From NCBI RefSeq assembly GCF_000719955.1, contig NZ_JOII01000024.1, positions 1 through 64,000 on the forward strand: a DNA stretch of 64,000 bases, in the 5' to 3' direction. Made by a program: the position numbers and the translations under genes. Shown piece after piece: positions 35,975 to 44,408 of this stretch (position 1 is the first letter of the stretch; each line of letters begins with the position of its first letter). Below the pieces are notes generated by a model. That model was not told where the DNA came from and did not search any database. It saw nothing but the letters and a program-made list of their open reading frames with translations. The stretch comes from Streptomyces albidoflavus (lineage in GTDB: Bacteria > Actinomycetota > Actinomycetes > Streptomycetales > Streptomycetaceae).

Positions 35975-37701
35975 CGACAGCGGGGGAGCGGACCACCCGG
36001 CCGGGGACGGGCCGCCGCAGGGAGACCATGCTCATCATCGGGGCGGGGCTCGGCGGCCTCTCCACCGGCTGCTACGCCCAGATGAACGGCTACCGCACCA
36101 AGGTCCTGGAGATGCACGAGCTGCCCGGCGGCTGCTGCACCTCCTGGGAACGCGGCGACTACACCCTGGACGCCTGCGTCAGCTGGATGCTGGGGAGCGG
36201 CCCGGGCAACGAGATGCACCAGATCTGGCTGGAGCTGGGCGCCCTCCAGGGCAAGGAGGTCCGCCACTTCGACGTCTTCAACGTCGTGCGCGGACAGGAC
36301 GGCCGGGCCGTCTACTTCTACTCCGACCCCGACCGCCTACAGGCCCACCTGACCGCCCTCTCACCCGCCGACGCGCGGCAGATCAAGGAGTTCTGCAGCC
36401 ACCTGCGCGCCTTCCGCAAGGCCCTCGCGGTCTACCCCTTCCTCAAACCCGTCGGGCTGATGGGCCGCGTCGAGCGGCTGCGCATGCTCGCCTCCTTCGT
36501 CCCGTACGCCAATGCCGTCCGGAAGACGATCTCGGTGCTGATGGCCCAGTACTCGGGCCGGTTCAAGGACCCGCTGCTGCGCCACGCGTTCAACTTCGTC
36601 CTCTACGAGAAGCACCCCAACTTCCCCGTCCTGCCCACCCACTTCCAGCTCGCCTCGCACGCCAACCTCTCCGCCGGCGTCCCCGAGGGCGGCTCGCTCG
36701 GTGTCGCCCGGTCGATCGAGCGCCGCTATCTCGGGCTCGGCGGCGAGGTCGCGTACAACACCAAGGTCGAGGAGGTGATCGTCGAGAACGACCGGGCCGC
36801 GGGCGTACGCCTCAGTGACGGGCGCGAACTGCGGGCCGACATCGTGGTGTCGGCGGCCGACGGGCCCACCACCATCAACAAGTTCCTCGGCGGCCGCTAC
36901 CTCGACGACGCCTACCGGAAGCTCTACACCGAGACCCTGCACCAGCCCGGCATGGTCTTCCCCGGCTACTTCACCCTCTTCCTCGGCCTCAAGCGGAGCT
37001 TCCCCGAGGCCGAACCCTGCACCACCTACCTCCTGACCGACGAGCAGGCCGCCGAACTGACCGGCATCCGCCACCCCAGCATCAACGTCCAGTTCCGCAA
37101 CCGCCACTACCCGGAACTCTCCCCGCCGGGCACCAGCGTCGTCTACGCCACCTACTTCTGCGACATCGCCCCCTGGCGCGCCCTGGACGAGGGGCCCGAG
37201 CAGGCCACCCGCCGCCGGGGCGGGCAGGAGCTGCACACGCTCCCCGTCCGTCACGGCCGGGGCTACTACGCGGCCAAACGCCGGGCCAGGACCGCGCTGG
37301 TGAGCTTCCTGGAGGAGCGCTTCCCGGGCCTCACGGAGTCGATCGCCGTCCGCGACGTCTCCAGCCCCCTGACGCAGGTCCGCTACACCGGCAACCACGA
37401 CGGGACGGTGCTCGGCTGGCAGCCGTTCGTGGAGAGCGGCGAGACGCTGGAGGAGCTGGTGAAGAAGCACGGTCCCGGGCTGCCCGGCCTCGCCGACTTC
37501 TACCAGTCTGGTGTCTGGGCGACCACCGGCGGCCTGATCCGCGCCGCCGCCGCCGGCCGCCACGTCATGCAGTTCGTCTGCCGCGACGACGGCGTGCCCT
37601 TCACCGCCTCCGTCGACACCTCCGCCCCGCCCCCCACCCACCTCGTCATCCCCGTCGGGCCGCAGGACGGCCCCGCCCAGGCCCCTAAGGAGCCGCAGTG
37701 A
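35971..37701 (+). CDS. ftdD: Second FAD-dependent oxidoreductase (phytoene-desaturase family), PTM ring formation
   Basis: 576 residues, paralogous to ftdC: LIIGAGLGGLSTGCYAQM at residues 21-38, LPGGCCTSW, and the C-terminal ATTGGLIRAAAAGRHV. ATG overlaps the ftdC stop in an ATGA arrangement. It carries a ~25-residue insertion around residues 411-435 and a proline-rich tail that ftdC lacks. In characterised PTM pathways with two such enzymes, they act in sequence on the outer and middle rings; which of the two acts first here cannot be decided from sequence. Confidence 0.9.
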   Translation: MTTAGERTTRPGTGRRRETMLIIGAGLGGLSTGCYAQMNGYRTKVLEMHELPGGCCTSWERGDYTLDACVSWMLGSGPGNEMHQIWLELGALQGKEVRHFDVFNVVRGQDGRAVYFYSDPDRLQAHLTALSPADARQIKEFCSHLRAFRKALAVYPFLKPVGLMGRVERLRMLASFVPYANAVRKTISVLMAQYSGRFKDPLLRHAFNFVLYEKHPNFPVLPTHFQLASHANLSAGVPEGGSLGVARSIERRYLGLGGEVAYNTKVEEVIVENDRAAGVRLSDGRELRADIVVSAADGPTTINKFLGGRYLDDAYRKLYTETLHQPGMVFPGYFTLFLGLKRSFPEAEPCTTYLLTDEQAAELTGIRHPSINVQFRNRHYPELSPPGTSVVYATYFCDIAPWRALDEGPEQATRRRGGQELHTLPVRHGRGYYAAKRRARTALVSFLEERFPGLTESIAVRDVSSPLTQVRYTGNHDGTVLGWQPFVESGETLEELVKKHGPGLPGLADFYQSGVWATTGGLIRAAAAGRHVMQFVCRDDGVPFTASVDTSAPPPTHLVIPVGPQDGPAQAPKEPQ

Positions 37702-38753
37702 AGATCAGCAAGTGGGTGGTCCGCGAACACGTCGAGGGCGCCCCCGACGTCGGCCGGGTCTACGAGAAGGTGACCGAGGAGGTCCCCGTCGACCTCGCCG
37801 AGAACGAGATGCTGCTCAAGACCCTCTACGTCTCGGTCGACCCCTACCTCCAGGGCATCGCCCTCGACACCCCGGTCGGCGACGCCATGGGCGCCGACTC
37901 GATCATGGAGGTGCTGGCGGCAGGCCCCCGCGCCGCCCACCGCCCCGGAGACCTCGTCCAGGGCTTCGGCGGCTGGCAGTCCCACGTGATCAGCGACGGC
38001 GCCCCCAGGCTCTGGCAGACCGGCACCTTCCCGATGGTCTTCCCCGCCTACCGCCGCCTGCAGCGCCACTGGTACGACGAGGCGCTGCCCCTGCAGACCG
38101 CGCTCAGCGCCATGGGCGGCCCGGGCATGACCGCCTGGGGCACCCTCACCACCTTCCTGGACCCCCGACCGGGCGAGACCCTCGTGGTCAGCGGCGCCTC
38201 CGGAGCCGTCGGCACCCTGGTCGGCCAGCTCGCCCGGCTGGCCGGCGCCCGCGTCGTCGGCACCACCTCCAGCCCCGCGAAGGCGGCCTACCTGCGGGAA
38301 CTCGGCTTCGACGAGGTCGTCCGCTACCGGCACGGCGACAGCGCCGAGCAGGTGGGCGAGGCGCTGGACCGGGCCGCGCCCGACGGCGTCGACCACTACT
38401 TCGACAACCTCGGCGGCGCCGTCACCGACGCGGTCTTCGCCCGGCTCACCGTCGGCAGCAAGGTCGCCGTCTGCTGGCAGTGGGCCACCCAGGTGGGCCG
38501 CGAGGCGGTCGGGCCGCGACTGCTGCCGTACATCATGTTCCCCCGCACCACCGTGCGCGGGATCTTCTCCCTGGAGTGGTTCACCGAGGCCAACTGGCAG
38601 GCGCTCCACGCCGATCTCGGCGACCGCCTGCGGCGCGACGAGGTGGTCTGCGACCACACGCTGCACCAGGGGTTCGACGCCATCCCGGACGCCTACGCCA
38701 GCCTCTACCACGACCGCACCGCCAACTTCGGCAAAGTCCTGGTCGCCCTCTGA
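37698..38753 (+). CDS. ftdE: MDR-type NADP-dependent oxidoreductase, PTM inner-ring closure
   Basis: A 351-residue medium-chain dehydrogenase/reductase of the zinc-independent prostaglandin-reductase/enone-reductase type. The N-terminal GroES-like domain includes LYVSVDPYLQGIA, and the nucleotide-binding motif is SGASGAVGTLVGQLA near residue 164. HYFDNLGGAVTDAV is the family's substrate-side signature. There are no structural or catalytic zinc cysteines. Ikarugamycin IkaC and relatives close the last carbocycle by a reductive Michael-type reaction; the same role is inferred here. The GTG start overlaps the ftdD stop (GTGA). Confidence 0.91.
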   Translation: MKISKWVVREHVEGAPDVGRVYEKVTEEVPVDLAENEMLLKTLYVSVDPYLQGIALDTPVGDAMGADSIMEVLAAGPRAAHRPGDLVQGFGGWQSHVISDGAPRLWQTGTFPMVFPAYRRLQRHWYDEALPLQTALSAMGGPGMTAWGTLTTFLDPRPGETLVVSGASGAVGTLVGQLARLAGARVVGTTSSPAKAAYLRELGFDEVVRYRHGDSAEQVGEALDRAAPDGVDHYFDNLGGAVTDAVFARLTVGSKVAVCWQWATQVGREAVGPRLLPYIMFPRTTVRGIFSLEWFTEANWQALHADLGDRLRRDEVVCDHTLHQGFDAIPDAYASLYHDRTANFGKVLVAL

Positions 38754-38793
38754 CCCGGTGCCCACGCCCGCACGCCCACTGCCCGGAGGTACC

Positions 38794-39993
38794 TTGTCCG
38801 CCGCAACACCCGCCCCCGCCGGAGCCGTTCCGCCGCTCGCCCCGCTCCACCGCCGGGCGCCCGCCGAGCCGGGACCGCCTCGGCCGTGCACCCTGCCCGA
38901 CGGTTCCCCCGGCTGGCTGGTCGACCGCTACGCCGACGTACGGCAGGTGCTCAGCGACAGCCGGTTCGGCCGCGCCGGGCTCTACCTCCAGGACGGCCCC
39001 TCCCGTTCCCAGGCGGCCGGACTGGTGGACGACCCGGAGCTGATGTTCAACCAGGACGGCGTCGAGCACCTGCGGCTGCGCCGCACCCTGCGCCGGGCCT
39101 TCACCCCGAGGGCCGTCGCCCGGTGGCGCCCCTGGATCGCCTCGATCGTCGACCAGCTCCTGGACGACCTGTCGGCGCGGCGCGGACCGGTGGACGCCGT
39201 CGCCGAGTTCACCCTGCCGCTGCCGGTCGCCGTGATCAGCCGCCTGATGGGCCTCGACGCCTCGGTGCGCGGCCGGATGCGCCACTGGAGCGAACACGCC
39301 TTCTCCGACGGCACCCGGCCCAAGGACGAGGTGGACGCGGCGCTCGCGGAGTTCACCGCCTTCGGCGCCCGACTGCTCGCCCAGCGGCGCCGGGCCCCCG
39401 GCGACGACCTGGTCAGCAGCCTGGTGCGGGCCGCCGACGCCGAGGGCGGCATCCCCGAGGACCGTCTCGTCAGCCTGGTCTGCGGCCTGGTGGCCGGCGG
39501 CCACGACAGCACCATGACGATGCTCGGCAACTCCCTGCTCTACCTGCTCGCGGAACGGCCCGAGGAGTGGCCCCGGCTGGCCGACGAACCCTCGGCGGAG
39601 CTGGCCGCCGCCCGCCTGATCCACCTGATCCCGCTCGGCGACGACCCGGGCAGCACCCGCTGCGCCACCGAGGACGCCGAGGTCGGGGGCGTCCTCATCC
39701 CGGCCGGCGCGGTGGTCCTCGCCGACTCCACCACCGCCAACCGCGACCCGTCGGTCTTCCCGGCCGCGCAGACCGAGGCCCTCTTCACCCCGCTGCCGGC
39801 GCCCACCCTCGCCTTCGGCGCCGGGCCCCACTACTGCCTGGGCGCCTGGCTCGCCCGGCTCGAACTCCACCTGGCCCTGCACCGGCTGGCGGTCCGCTTC
39901 CCCGGGCTGCGGCTCGCGGAACCGGAGAAGCCGGTCCGCTGGCGCCCGGCCGGCACCTCACGCAGCCCCGAACGGCTCCCGGTCACCTGGTGA
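38794..39993 (+). CDS. ftdF: Cytochrome P450 of the PTM cluster, ExxR motif absent
   Basis: A 399-residue bacterial class I P450. The heme-thiolate loop FGAGPHYCLGAWLARLEL is intact, and the I-helix motif reads VAGGHDSTMTM. In the K helix, where VEELLRLIPLG would be expected, the sequence is AAARLIHLIPLG, so neither Glu nor Arg of ExxR is in place. An E-W-P-R at residues 261-264 is upstream in the J region and incidental. Expected role: late oxidation of the PTM skeleton (hydroxyl, ketone or epoxide). TTG 38794 is chosen with GGAGG 4 nt upstream; GTG 38758 is an in-frame alternative. Last gene of the operon. Confidence 0.88.
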   Translation: MSAATPAPAGAVPPLAPLHRRAPAEPGPPRPCTLPDGSPGWLVDRYADVRQVLSDSRFGRAGLYLQDGPSRSQAAGLVDDPELMFNQDGVEHLRLRRTLRRAFTPRAVARWRPWIASIVDQLLDDLSARRGPVDAVAEFTLPLPVAVISRLMGLDASVRGRMRHWSEHAFSDGTRPKDEVDAALAEFTAFGARLLAQRRRAPGDDLVSSLVRAADAEGGIPEDRLVSLVCGLVAGGHDSTMTMLGNSLLYLLAERPEEWPRLADEPSAELAAARLIHLIPLGDDPGSTRCATEDAEVGGVLIPAGAVVLADSTTANRDPSVFPAAQTEALFTPLPAPTLAFGAGPHYCLGAWLARLELHLALHRLAVRFPGLRLAEPEKPVRWRPAGTSRSPERLPVTW

Positions 39994-40002
39994 TCCGGAG
40001 CC

Positions 40003-40040
40003 CCGTGCGGGGTGCGCGCCGCCGCGCGCACCCCGCACGG
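40003..40040. terminator. Bidirectional terminator at the end of the PTM operon
   Basis: CCGTGCGGGGTGCGCGC pairs perfectly (17 bp) with its complement around a 4-nt loop. It lies between the P450 stop codon and the convergent amidase stop codon. Confidence 0.88.
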
Positions 40041-40047
40041 CGACCGC

Positions 40048-40650
40048 TCAGGCGGCCTTGACGAGCTTGATGTACCGGTCCCAGTCCCACAGCGGACCAG
40101 GGTCGGTGTGGGTGGCGCCGGGCACCTCGTGGTGGCCGATGATGTGCGCCCGCGTCTTCGGGACGGCGTACGAGTCGCAGATCGCGGCGGTGAGCGCGGC
40201 CGAGGCGGAGTACATCGCGTCGGTGAAGTACTCCGGCTTGTCGACCCACCCCTCGTGCTCGATGCCGACGCTGCGGGTGTTGTAGTCCCAGTTGCCCGCG
40301 TGCCAGGCGACGTCCGCCTCGCGCACGCACTGGGCGACTCGGCCGTCGGCCGAGCGCACCACGTAATGGGCCGAGACCTTCTTGGCCGGGTTCTGGAAGA
40401 TGCCGAGGGTGTCGGCGTAGGTCTCCTGCGTCACGTGGATGACGACGAAGTCCACCGGGTACTGGCGCGGCCGGTTGGCGACCGTGTAGTTGCCGGGCGC
40501 GGCCGGCACCCAGTCGGCGTCCGGGCGCTGCTGGGCCTCCACCCGGCCGGCGAAGGCGGGCCCGGCCGAGCCGGCGAGCAGCACGGCCGGCAGGGCGGCC
40601 GCGCCCTTCAGCAGTCTTCTGCGGGCGACGGAGCTTCGGGGACGTTCCAC
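40048..40650 (-). CDS. Tat-exported N-acetylmuramoyl-L-alanine amidase
   Basis: 200 residues. The N-terminus SSVARRRLLKGAAALPAVLL is a twin-arginine signal ending near GPAFA. The rest is one Amidase_2/PGRP domain: VVIHVTQE (zinc His), SAHYVVRSADG, GIEHEGW and HHEVPGATHTDPG (second zinc His). It cleaves the lactyl-peptide bond of peptidoglycan outside the cell. GTG 40650 is preferred to longer frames because it places the RR motif properly. It converges on the PTM operon and has no evident functional link to it. Confidence 0.92.
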   Translation of the reverse strand: MERPRSSVARRRLLKGAAALPAVLLAGSAGPAFAGRVEAQQRPDADWVPAAPGNYTVANRPRQYPVDFVVIHVTQETYADTLGIFQNPAKKVSAHYVVRSADGRVAQCVREADVAWHAGNWDYNTRSVGIEHEGWVDKPEYFTDAMYSASAALTAAICDSYAVPKTRAHIIGHHEVPGATHTDPGPLWDWDRYIKLVKAA

Positions 40651-40882
40651 GGCGGTCCTGCCTCTCGGTGGGGGGTACCGGGCCGCCGCCACGGCAGCCC
40701 GCTGAACCGCCCCGCCCCGGGCATGGGGCACCGAGGCGGGGGTGGCGCGCGTACAGAGGGTGCGGGTCGCACCGCGGGCCGGGCGTGCGCACCGGCGCGG
40801 TGACGACAGCACGGTACGCGCGTAGATGACCGGGCGGTAGGGGTACGGGGGAGCGGGCCGACGCCGCGTCAGCCCGGCCCGT

Positions 40883-42313
40883 TCACTCCTCGGCCCAGAG
40901 CGTCCCGGCCCCCTCCACCACACCCGCGATCCGCTCCGCCGTCGCCTCGTCGCGGGGCAGCGGGTCCAGCAGCGGGCCGTCGGTGGTGCCCCAGCGGCGG
41001 GCCACGGCGGCCGGGTCCTCTCCGGTCAGCAGCCCCGCGGCCTGCGCGGCGGCGCCGAGTGCGACCAGTTCGCCGGCGCGCGGCACCCGCACCGGACGCC
41101 CCGTCAGCCGCCGCACCGTCTCCTGCCAGGCGGTGCCCCGCGCGCCGCCGCCGATGAGCAGCACCGGCTCCGCCGGGTCGGCGTCGGCGTCCAGGACCAG
41201 GCCGAGGGCGTCGAGCAGCGAGTGCACCGCGCCGTCGTAGGCGGCCTGGAGGATCTGGCCCGGGGTGGTGTCGTGCCGCAGGCCCGTCAGCAGGCCCGAG
41301 GCGTGCGGGAGGTTCGGGGTGCGTTCTCCGTCGAGGTACGGCAGGAAGGTGGCGGAGCCGCCGGGCTCGACCGCCTCGCGGTCCAGGCCGAAGAGGGCGG
41401 CGACGCGGTCCACGGCCTGGGTGCAGTTGAGGGTGCAGGCCAGCGGCAGCCAGTCGCCCCGGGCGTCGGCGAAGCCCGCGACGGTCCCGGTCGGGTCGGC
41501 GGGCCGGCGCGTGGAGACCGCGTAGGCCGTGCCGGAGGTGCCCAGGCTCAGCACCGGGGTGCCGGGGCGCAGCCCGAGGCCGAGCGCGGCCGCCGCGTTG
41601 TCCCCGGTCCCGGCGGCGACCAGGGTGCCCCGGGCGAAGGGCAGTTCACCCTCGCGGACGGTGCCCGCGACCTCCCCGGGCGCCACCACCTCGGGGAGCA
41701 ACCCCCGGTCCAGGCCGATCAGTTCCAGCACCGTGTCGTCGTACGCCTCCGTCGGCCCCGCCCACCAGCCGGTGCCCGAGGCGTCGCCGCGGTCGGTGGT
41801 GCCGCGTCCGGTGAGCCGTTCGGTGAGGTAGTCGTGGGGGAGGCGGACGGCGGCGGTGGCACGGGCGGACTCGGGCTCGTGCTCGGCCAGCCAGGCCCAC
41901 TTGGCGGCGGTGAAGGAGGCGCCGGGGACGCTGCCGATCCGGTCGGCCCAGACCTGCGGACCGCCGAGTTCCGCCACCAGGCGGCGCGCCTGCGGGGCCG
42001 AGCGCACGTCGTTCCAGAGCAGCGCCGGGCGGACGGGGGAGCCCTCGGCGTCCAGCGTGACCAGGCCGTGCTGCTGGCCCCCGACCGAGACGGCGGCGGC
42101 CTGGTGGGCGGCGGGGCCGCAGGCGCGCACCGCCTCGGTCAGCGCCGACCACCAGTCGCGCGGGTCGCTCTCGCGGCCGGCTCCGGTGGTGACGCGGTGC
42201 GGTGCCTGGCCGGTCGCCACGATCCGGCCGGTCCCCACGTCGACCACGAGGGCCTTGGCGGACTGGGTGGAACTGTCGATTCCGACGACGAGCGGGCCCT
42301 CGGCGGTTGACAT
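40883..42313 (-). CDS. xylB: Xylulokinase
   Basis: A 476-residue FGGY-family sugar kinase phosphorylating D-xylulose to xylulose 5-phosphate. The N-terminal phosphate-binding strand is VVGIDSSTQSAKALVVD. VSVGGQQHGLV and LLWNDVRS form the xylulose site, with GTGDNAAAALGLG and LLIGGGARGTAW in the C-terminal actin-like domain. It is divergent from xylA, the standard Streptomyces arrangement, sharing a 186-bp control region. Confidence 0.95.
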   Translation of the reverse strand: MSTAEGPLVVGIDSSTQSAKALVVDVGTGRIVATGQAPHRVTTGAGRESDPRDWWSALTEAVRACGPAAHQAAAVSVGGQQHGLVTLDAEGSPVRPALLWNDVRSAPQARRLVAELGGPQVWADRIGSVPGASFTAAKWAWLAEHEPESARATAAVRLPHDYLTERLTGRGTTDRGDASGTGWWAGPTEAYDDTVLELIGLDRGLLPEVVAPGEVAGTVREGELPFARGTLVAAGTGDNAAAALGLGLRPGTPVLSLGTSGTAYAVSTRRPADPTGTVAGFADARGDWLPLACTLNCTQAVDRVAALFGLDREAVEPGGSATFLPYLDGERTPNLPHASGLLTGLRHDTTPGQILQAAYDGAVHSLLDALGLVLDADADPAEPVLLIGGGARGTAWQETVRRLTGRPVRVPRAGELVALGAAAQAAGLLTGEDPAAVARRWGTTDGPLLDPLPRDEATAERIAGVVEGAGTLWAEE

Positions 42314-42499
42314 CGGCCTCTCCGTCTCTGCTGGTGGGCCGTCGCGCGCCGGGGGTGCGTGGACGGCGGTGTCCTGGGTGGTGGGCCGAGCCTGCCACGC
42401 CCGGCCTCCCCGGGTCGACCGTCCCGGCCCCTTCCCATCCCGCCCTGGCGCCAGTAATTTGTCAACGCCGCGAACGAATACCTTTCAGGGAGCCGCTCC
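42314..42499. promoter_or_regulatory. Divergent xylB-xylA control region
   Basis: 186 bp. The only A/T-rich patch is at 42450-42484 and includes AATTTGTCAACG followed by CGAACGAATACC, so promoters and a xylose-responsive repressor site are probably there. No full palindrome is obvious. AGGGAG precedes the xylA start. Confidence 0.45.
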
Positions 42500-43666
42500 A
42501 TGACGTACCAGCCCACCCCCGCGGACAAGTTCACCTTCGGCCTGTGGACCGTCGGCTGGCAGGGCCGCGACCCGTTCGGCGACGCGTCCCGGCCCGCCCT
42601 GGACCCGGTCACCTCGGTGCACCGGCTGGCCGAACTCGGCGCCCACGGCGTCACCTTCCACGACGACGACCTCATCCCCTTCGGCGCTTCGCACACCGAG
42701 CGCGAGGCGGTCGTGAAGCGGTTCCGGCAGGCCCTGGACGCCACCGGGATGAAGGTCCCGATGGCCACCACCAACCTCTTCACCCACCCGGTCTTCAAGG
42801 ACGGCGGCTTCACCGCCAACGACCGCGACGTCCGCCGCTACGCCCTGCGCAAGACGCTGCGCAACATCGACCTCGCCGCCGAACTCGGCGCCACCACCTA
42901 TGTGGCCTGGGGCGGTCGCGAGGGTGCCGAGTCGGGCGGCGCCAAGGACGTCCGCCTCGCCCTCGACCGGATGAAGGAAGCCTTCGACCTGCTCGGCGAG
43001 TACGTCCTCGACCAGGGCTACGACCTGCGCTTCGCCATCGAGCCGAAGCCCAACGAGCCGCGCGGCGACATCCTCCTCCCCACCATCGGCCACGCCCTCG
43101 CCTTCATCGAGCGCCTCGAACGCCCCCACCTGTACGGCGTCAACCCGGAGGTCGGCCACGAGCAGATGGCCGGACTCAACTTCCCGCACGGCATCGCCCA
43201 GGCCCTGTGGTCCGGCAAGCTCTTCCACCTGGACCTCAACGGCCAGTCCGGCATCAAGTACGACCAGGACCTCCGGTTCGGCGCGGGCGACCTCAGGTCG
43301 GCGTTCTGGCTGGTCGACCTGTTGGAGACCGCCGGGTACGACGGGCCGAGGCACTTCGACTTCAAGCCGCCGCGCACCGAGGACCTGGAGGGCGTCTGGG
43401 AGTCGGCCGCCGGCTGCATGCGCAACTACCTGATCCTCAAGGAGCGGGCCGCCGCCTTCCGCGCCGACCCCGAGGTCCAGGAGGCGCTGCGCGCCGCCCG
43501 CCTGCCCGAACTGGCCCTGCCCACGGCCGAGGACGGCCTCGCCGGGCTGCTCGCCGACCGCTCCGCCTTCGAGGAGTTCGACGTGGACGAGGCCGCCGCC
43601 CGGGGCATGGCCTTCGAGCGTCTCGACCAGCTGGCCATGGACCACCTGCTGGCCGCCCGGGGCTGA
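42500..43666 (+). CDS. xylA: Xylose isomerase
   Basis: A 388-residue class I (actinomycete-type) xylose/glucose isomerase converting D-xylose to D-xylulose. Metal- and substrate-site signatures are all present: [11 protein letters not shown] (His/Asp pair), [12 protein letters not shown] (metal Glu), [12 protein letters not shown] and [12 protein letters not shown]-barrel enzyme, cytosolic tetramer, two divalent metals. Length and motifs match other Streptomyces enzymes closely. Confidence 0.97.
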   Translation: MTYQPTPADKFTFGLWTVGWQGRDPFGDASRPALDPVTSVHRLAELGAHGVTFHDDDLIPFGASHTEREAVVKRFRQALDATGMKVPMATTNLFTHPVFKDGGFTANDRDVRRYALRKTLRNIDLAAELGATTYVAWGGREGAESGGAKDVRLALDRMKEAFDLLGEYVLDQGYDLRFAIEPKPNEPRGDILLPTIGHALAFIERLERPHLYGVNPEVGHEQMAGLNFPHGIAQALWSGKLFHLDLNGQSGIKYDQDLRFGAGDLRSAFWLVDLLETAGYDGPRHFDFKPPRTEDLEGVWESAAGCMRNYLILKERAAAFRADPEVQEALRAARLPELALPTAEDGLAGLLADRSAFEEFDVDEAAARGMAFERLDQLAMDHLLAARG

Positions 43667-43685
43667 CCCGGCCCCGGTTCCGTAC

Positions 43686-43723
43686 GGCCGCCGGGCGGAG
43701 GACCCCCGCTCCGCCCGGCGGCC
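43686..43723 (+). terminator. Hairpin terminator behind xylA
   Basis: GGCCGCCGGGCGGAG pairs perfectly with CTCCGCCCGGCGGCC across an 8-nt loop, 20 nt after the stop codon. Confidence 0.85.
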
Positions 43724-43798
43724 CGAAGTTGTCCGGGATCTGTCGCGATTCCCTTCCAGGGGTGGTCATCTGACACGGCATCAGGCGAACCTGGTGTC

Positions 43799-44329
43799 AT
43801 GGCCACCCCGCCCGAACCACCCCAGCCCCCGACCCCGCCGCCCGGTGAGGGCGGACCCGGCCGTGAGCCGGTGCCCCCGCCGCCGGGCCCGCCCGTGCCG
43901 GGCCCCGACGACCCCGGGACGCTCGCCTTCGGCTCCGGTGGGGGCGGCCACCAGGGCGGACCCTGGCCGCCGCCCCCGCCGGGCGACGGCGGCCGGCGCC
44001 GCGGCCTGCTGATGCTGATCGCGGCCGCCGTGGCCGTGGCCGCCATCGCCCTCGTCCTGATCCTGCTCGCCGGGCGCGACGGGGAGGACGACCGGCCGCC
44101 CTCCGGCCCGCAGCCGACGGCCACCGCCTCCGAGGAGACCCCGGAGCCGGACGAGACGGCACCGGACGACGCGCCGACCGCCTGGCCCTCGGACTTCCCC
44201 TCGGACTTCCCTTCCGACTTCCCGACGGAGTTCCCGAGCGACTTCCCCTCGGGCTTCCCCACGGAACTCCCGAGCGACTTCCCGACCGAGGCGCTGCCCT
44301 CGGACTGGCCCTCGGGCTCCGGGGGCTGA
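43799..44329 (+). CDS. Proline-rich single-pass membrane protein with S-D-F-P tandem repeats
   Basis: 176 residues. Residues 1-63 are a Pro/Gly-rich cytosolic segment, then RRRGLLMLIAAAVAVAAIAL begins one membrane helix (about 67-88). An acidic Thr/Pro linker leads to a tail built from about eight degenerate four-residue units of the type PSDF/PTEF/PSGF/PSDW, visible in DNA as repeated TCGGACTTCCCC-like units at 44189-44310. No catalytic domain. The ribosome site is weak but coding bias and the membrane helix support the gene. The tail is expected to be outside the cell. Function unknown. Confidence 0.7.
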   Translation: MATPPEPPQPPTPPPGEGGPGREPVPPPPGPPVPGPDDPGTLAFGSGGGGHQGGPWPPPPPGDGGRRRGLLMLIAAAVAVAAIALVLILLAGRDGEDDRPPSGPQPTATASEETPEPDETAPDDAPTAWPSDFPSDFPSDFPTEFPSDFPSGFPTELPSDFPTEALPSDWPSGSGG

Positions 44330-44338
44330 CCGCACACG

Positions 44339-44376
44339 CCGACGGCGCCGGCCCGGGAAGCGGGCGGCGCCGTCGG
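44339..44376. terminator. Bidirectional hairpin between convergent genes
   Basis: CCGACGGCGCCG and CGGCGCCGTCGG pair perfectly, extended inward by GCCC/GGGC, between the repeat protein (plus) and the SH3 protein (minus). Confidence 0.8.
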
Positions 44377-44408
44377 GACCGGCGGGAGGAGGACGCCGGT
44401 CGTGGGGG

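Larger units (their letters stand above)
23876..39993 (+). other. Polycyclic tetramate macrolactam (PTM) biosynthetic gene cluster
   Basis: Six co-oriented genes: fatty-acid-hydroxylase family enzyme, PKS-NRPS, two FAD oxidoreductases, MDR reductase and P450. Order and content match the frontalamide-type ftdA-F clusters of Streptomyces. One iterative PKS module is thought to make two polyene chains that are joined to ornithine and released as a tetramate. The redox enzymes then close the carbocycles and the outer two genes decorate the product. Overlaps of 11, 4 and 4 nt link ftdB-C-D-E. No cluster-specific regulator or exporter is included. Confidence 0.93.
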
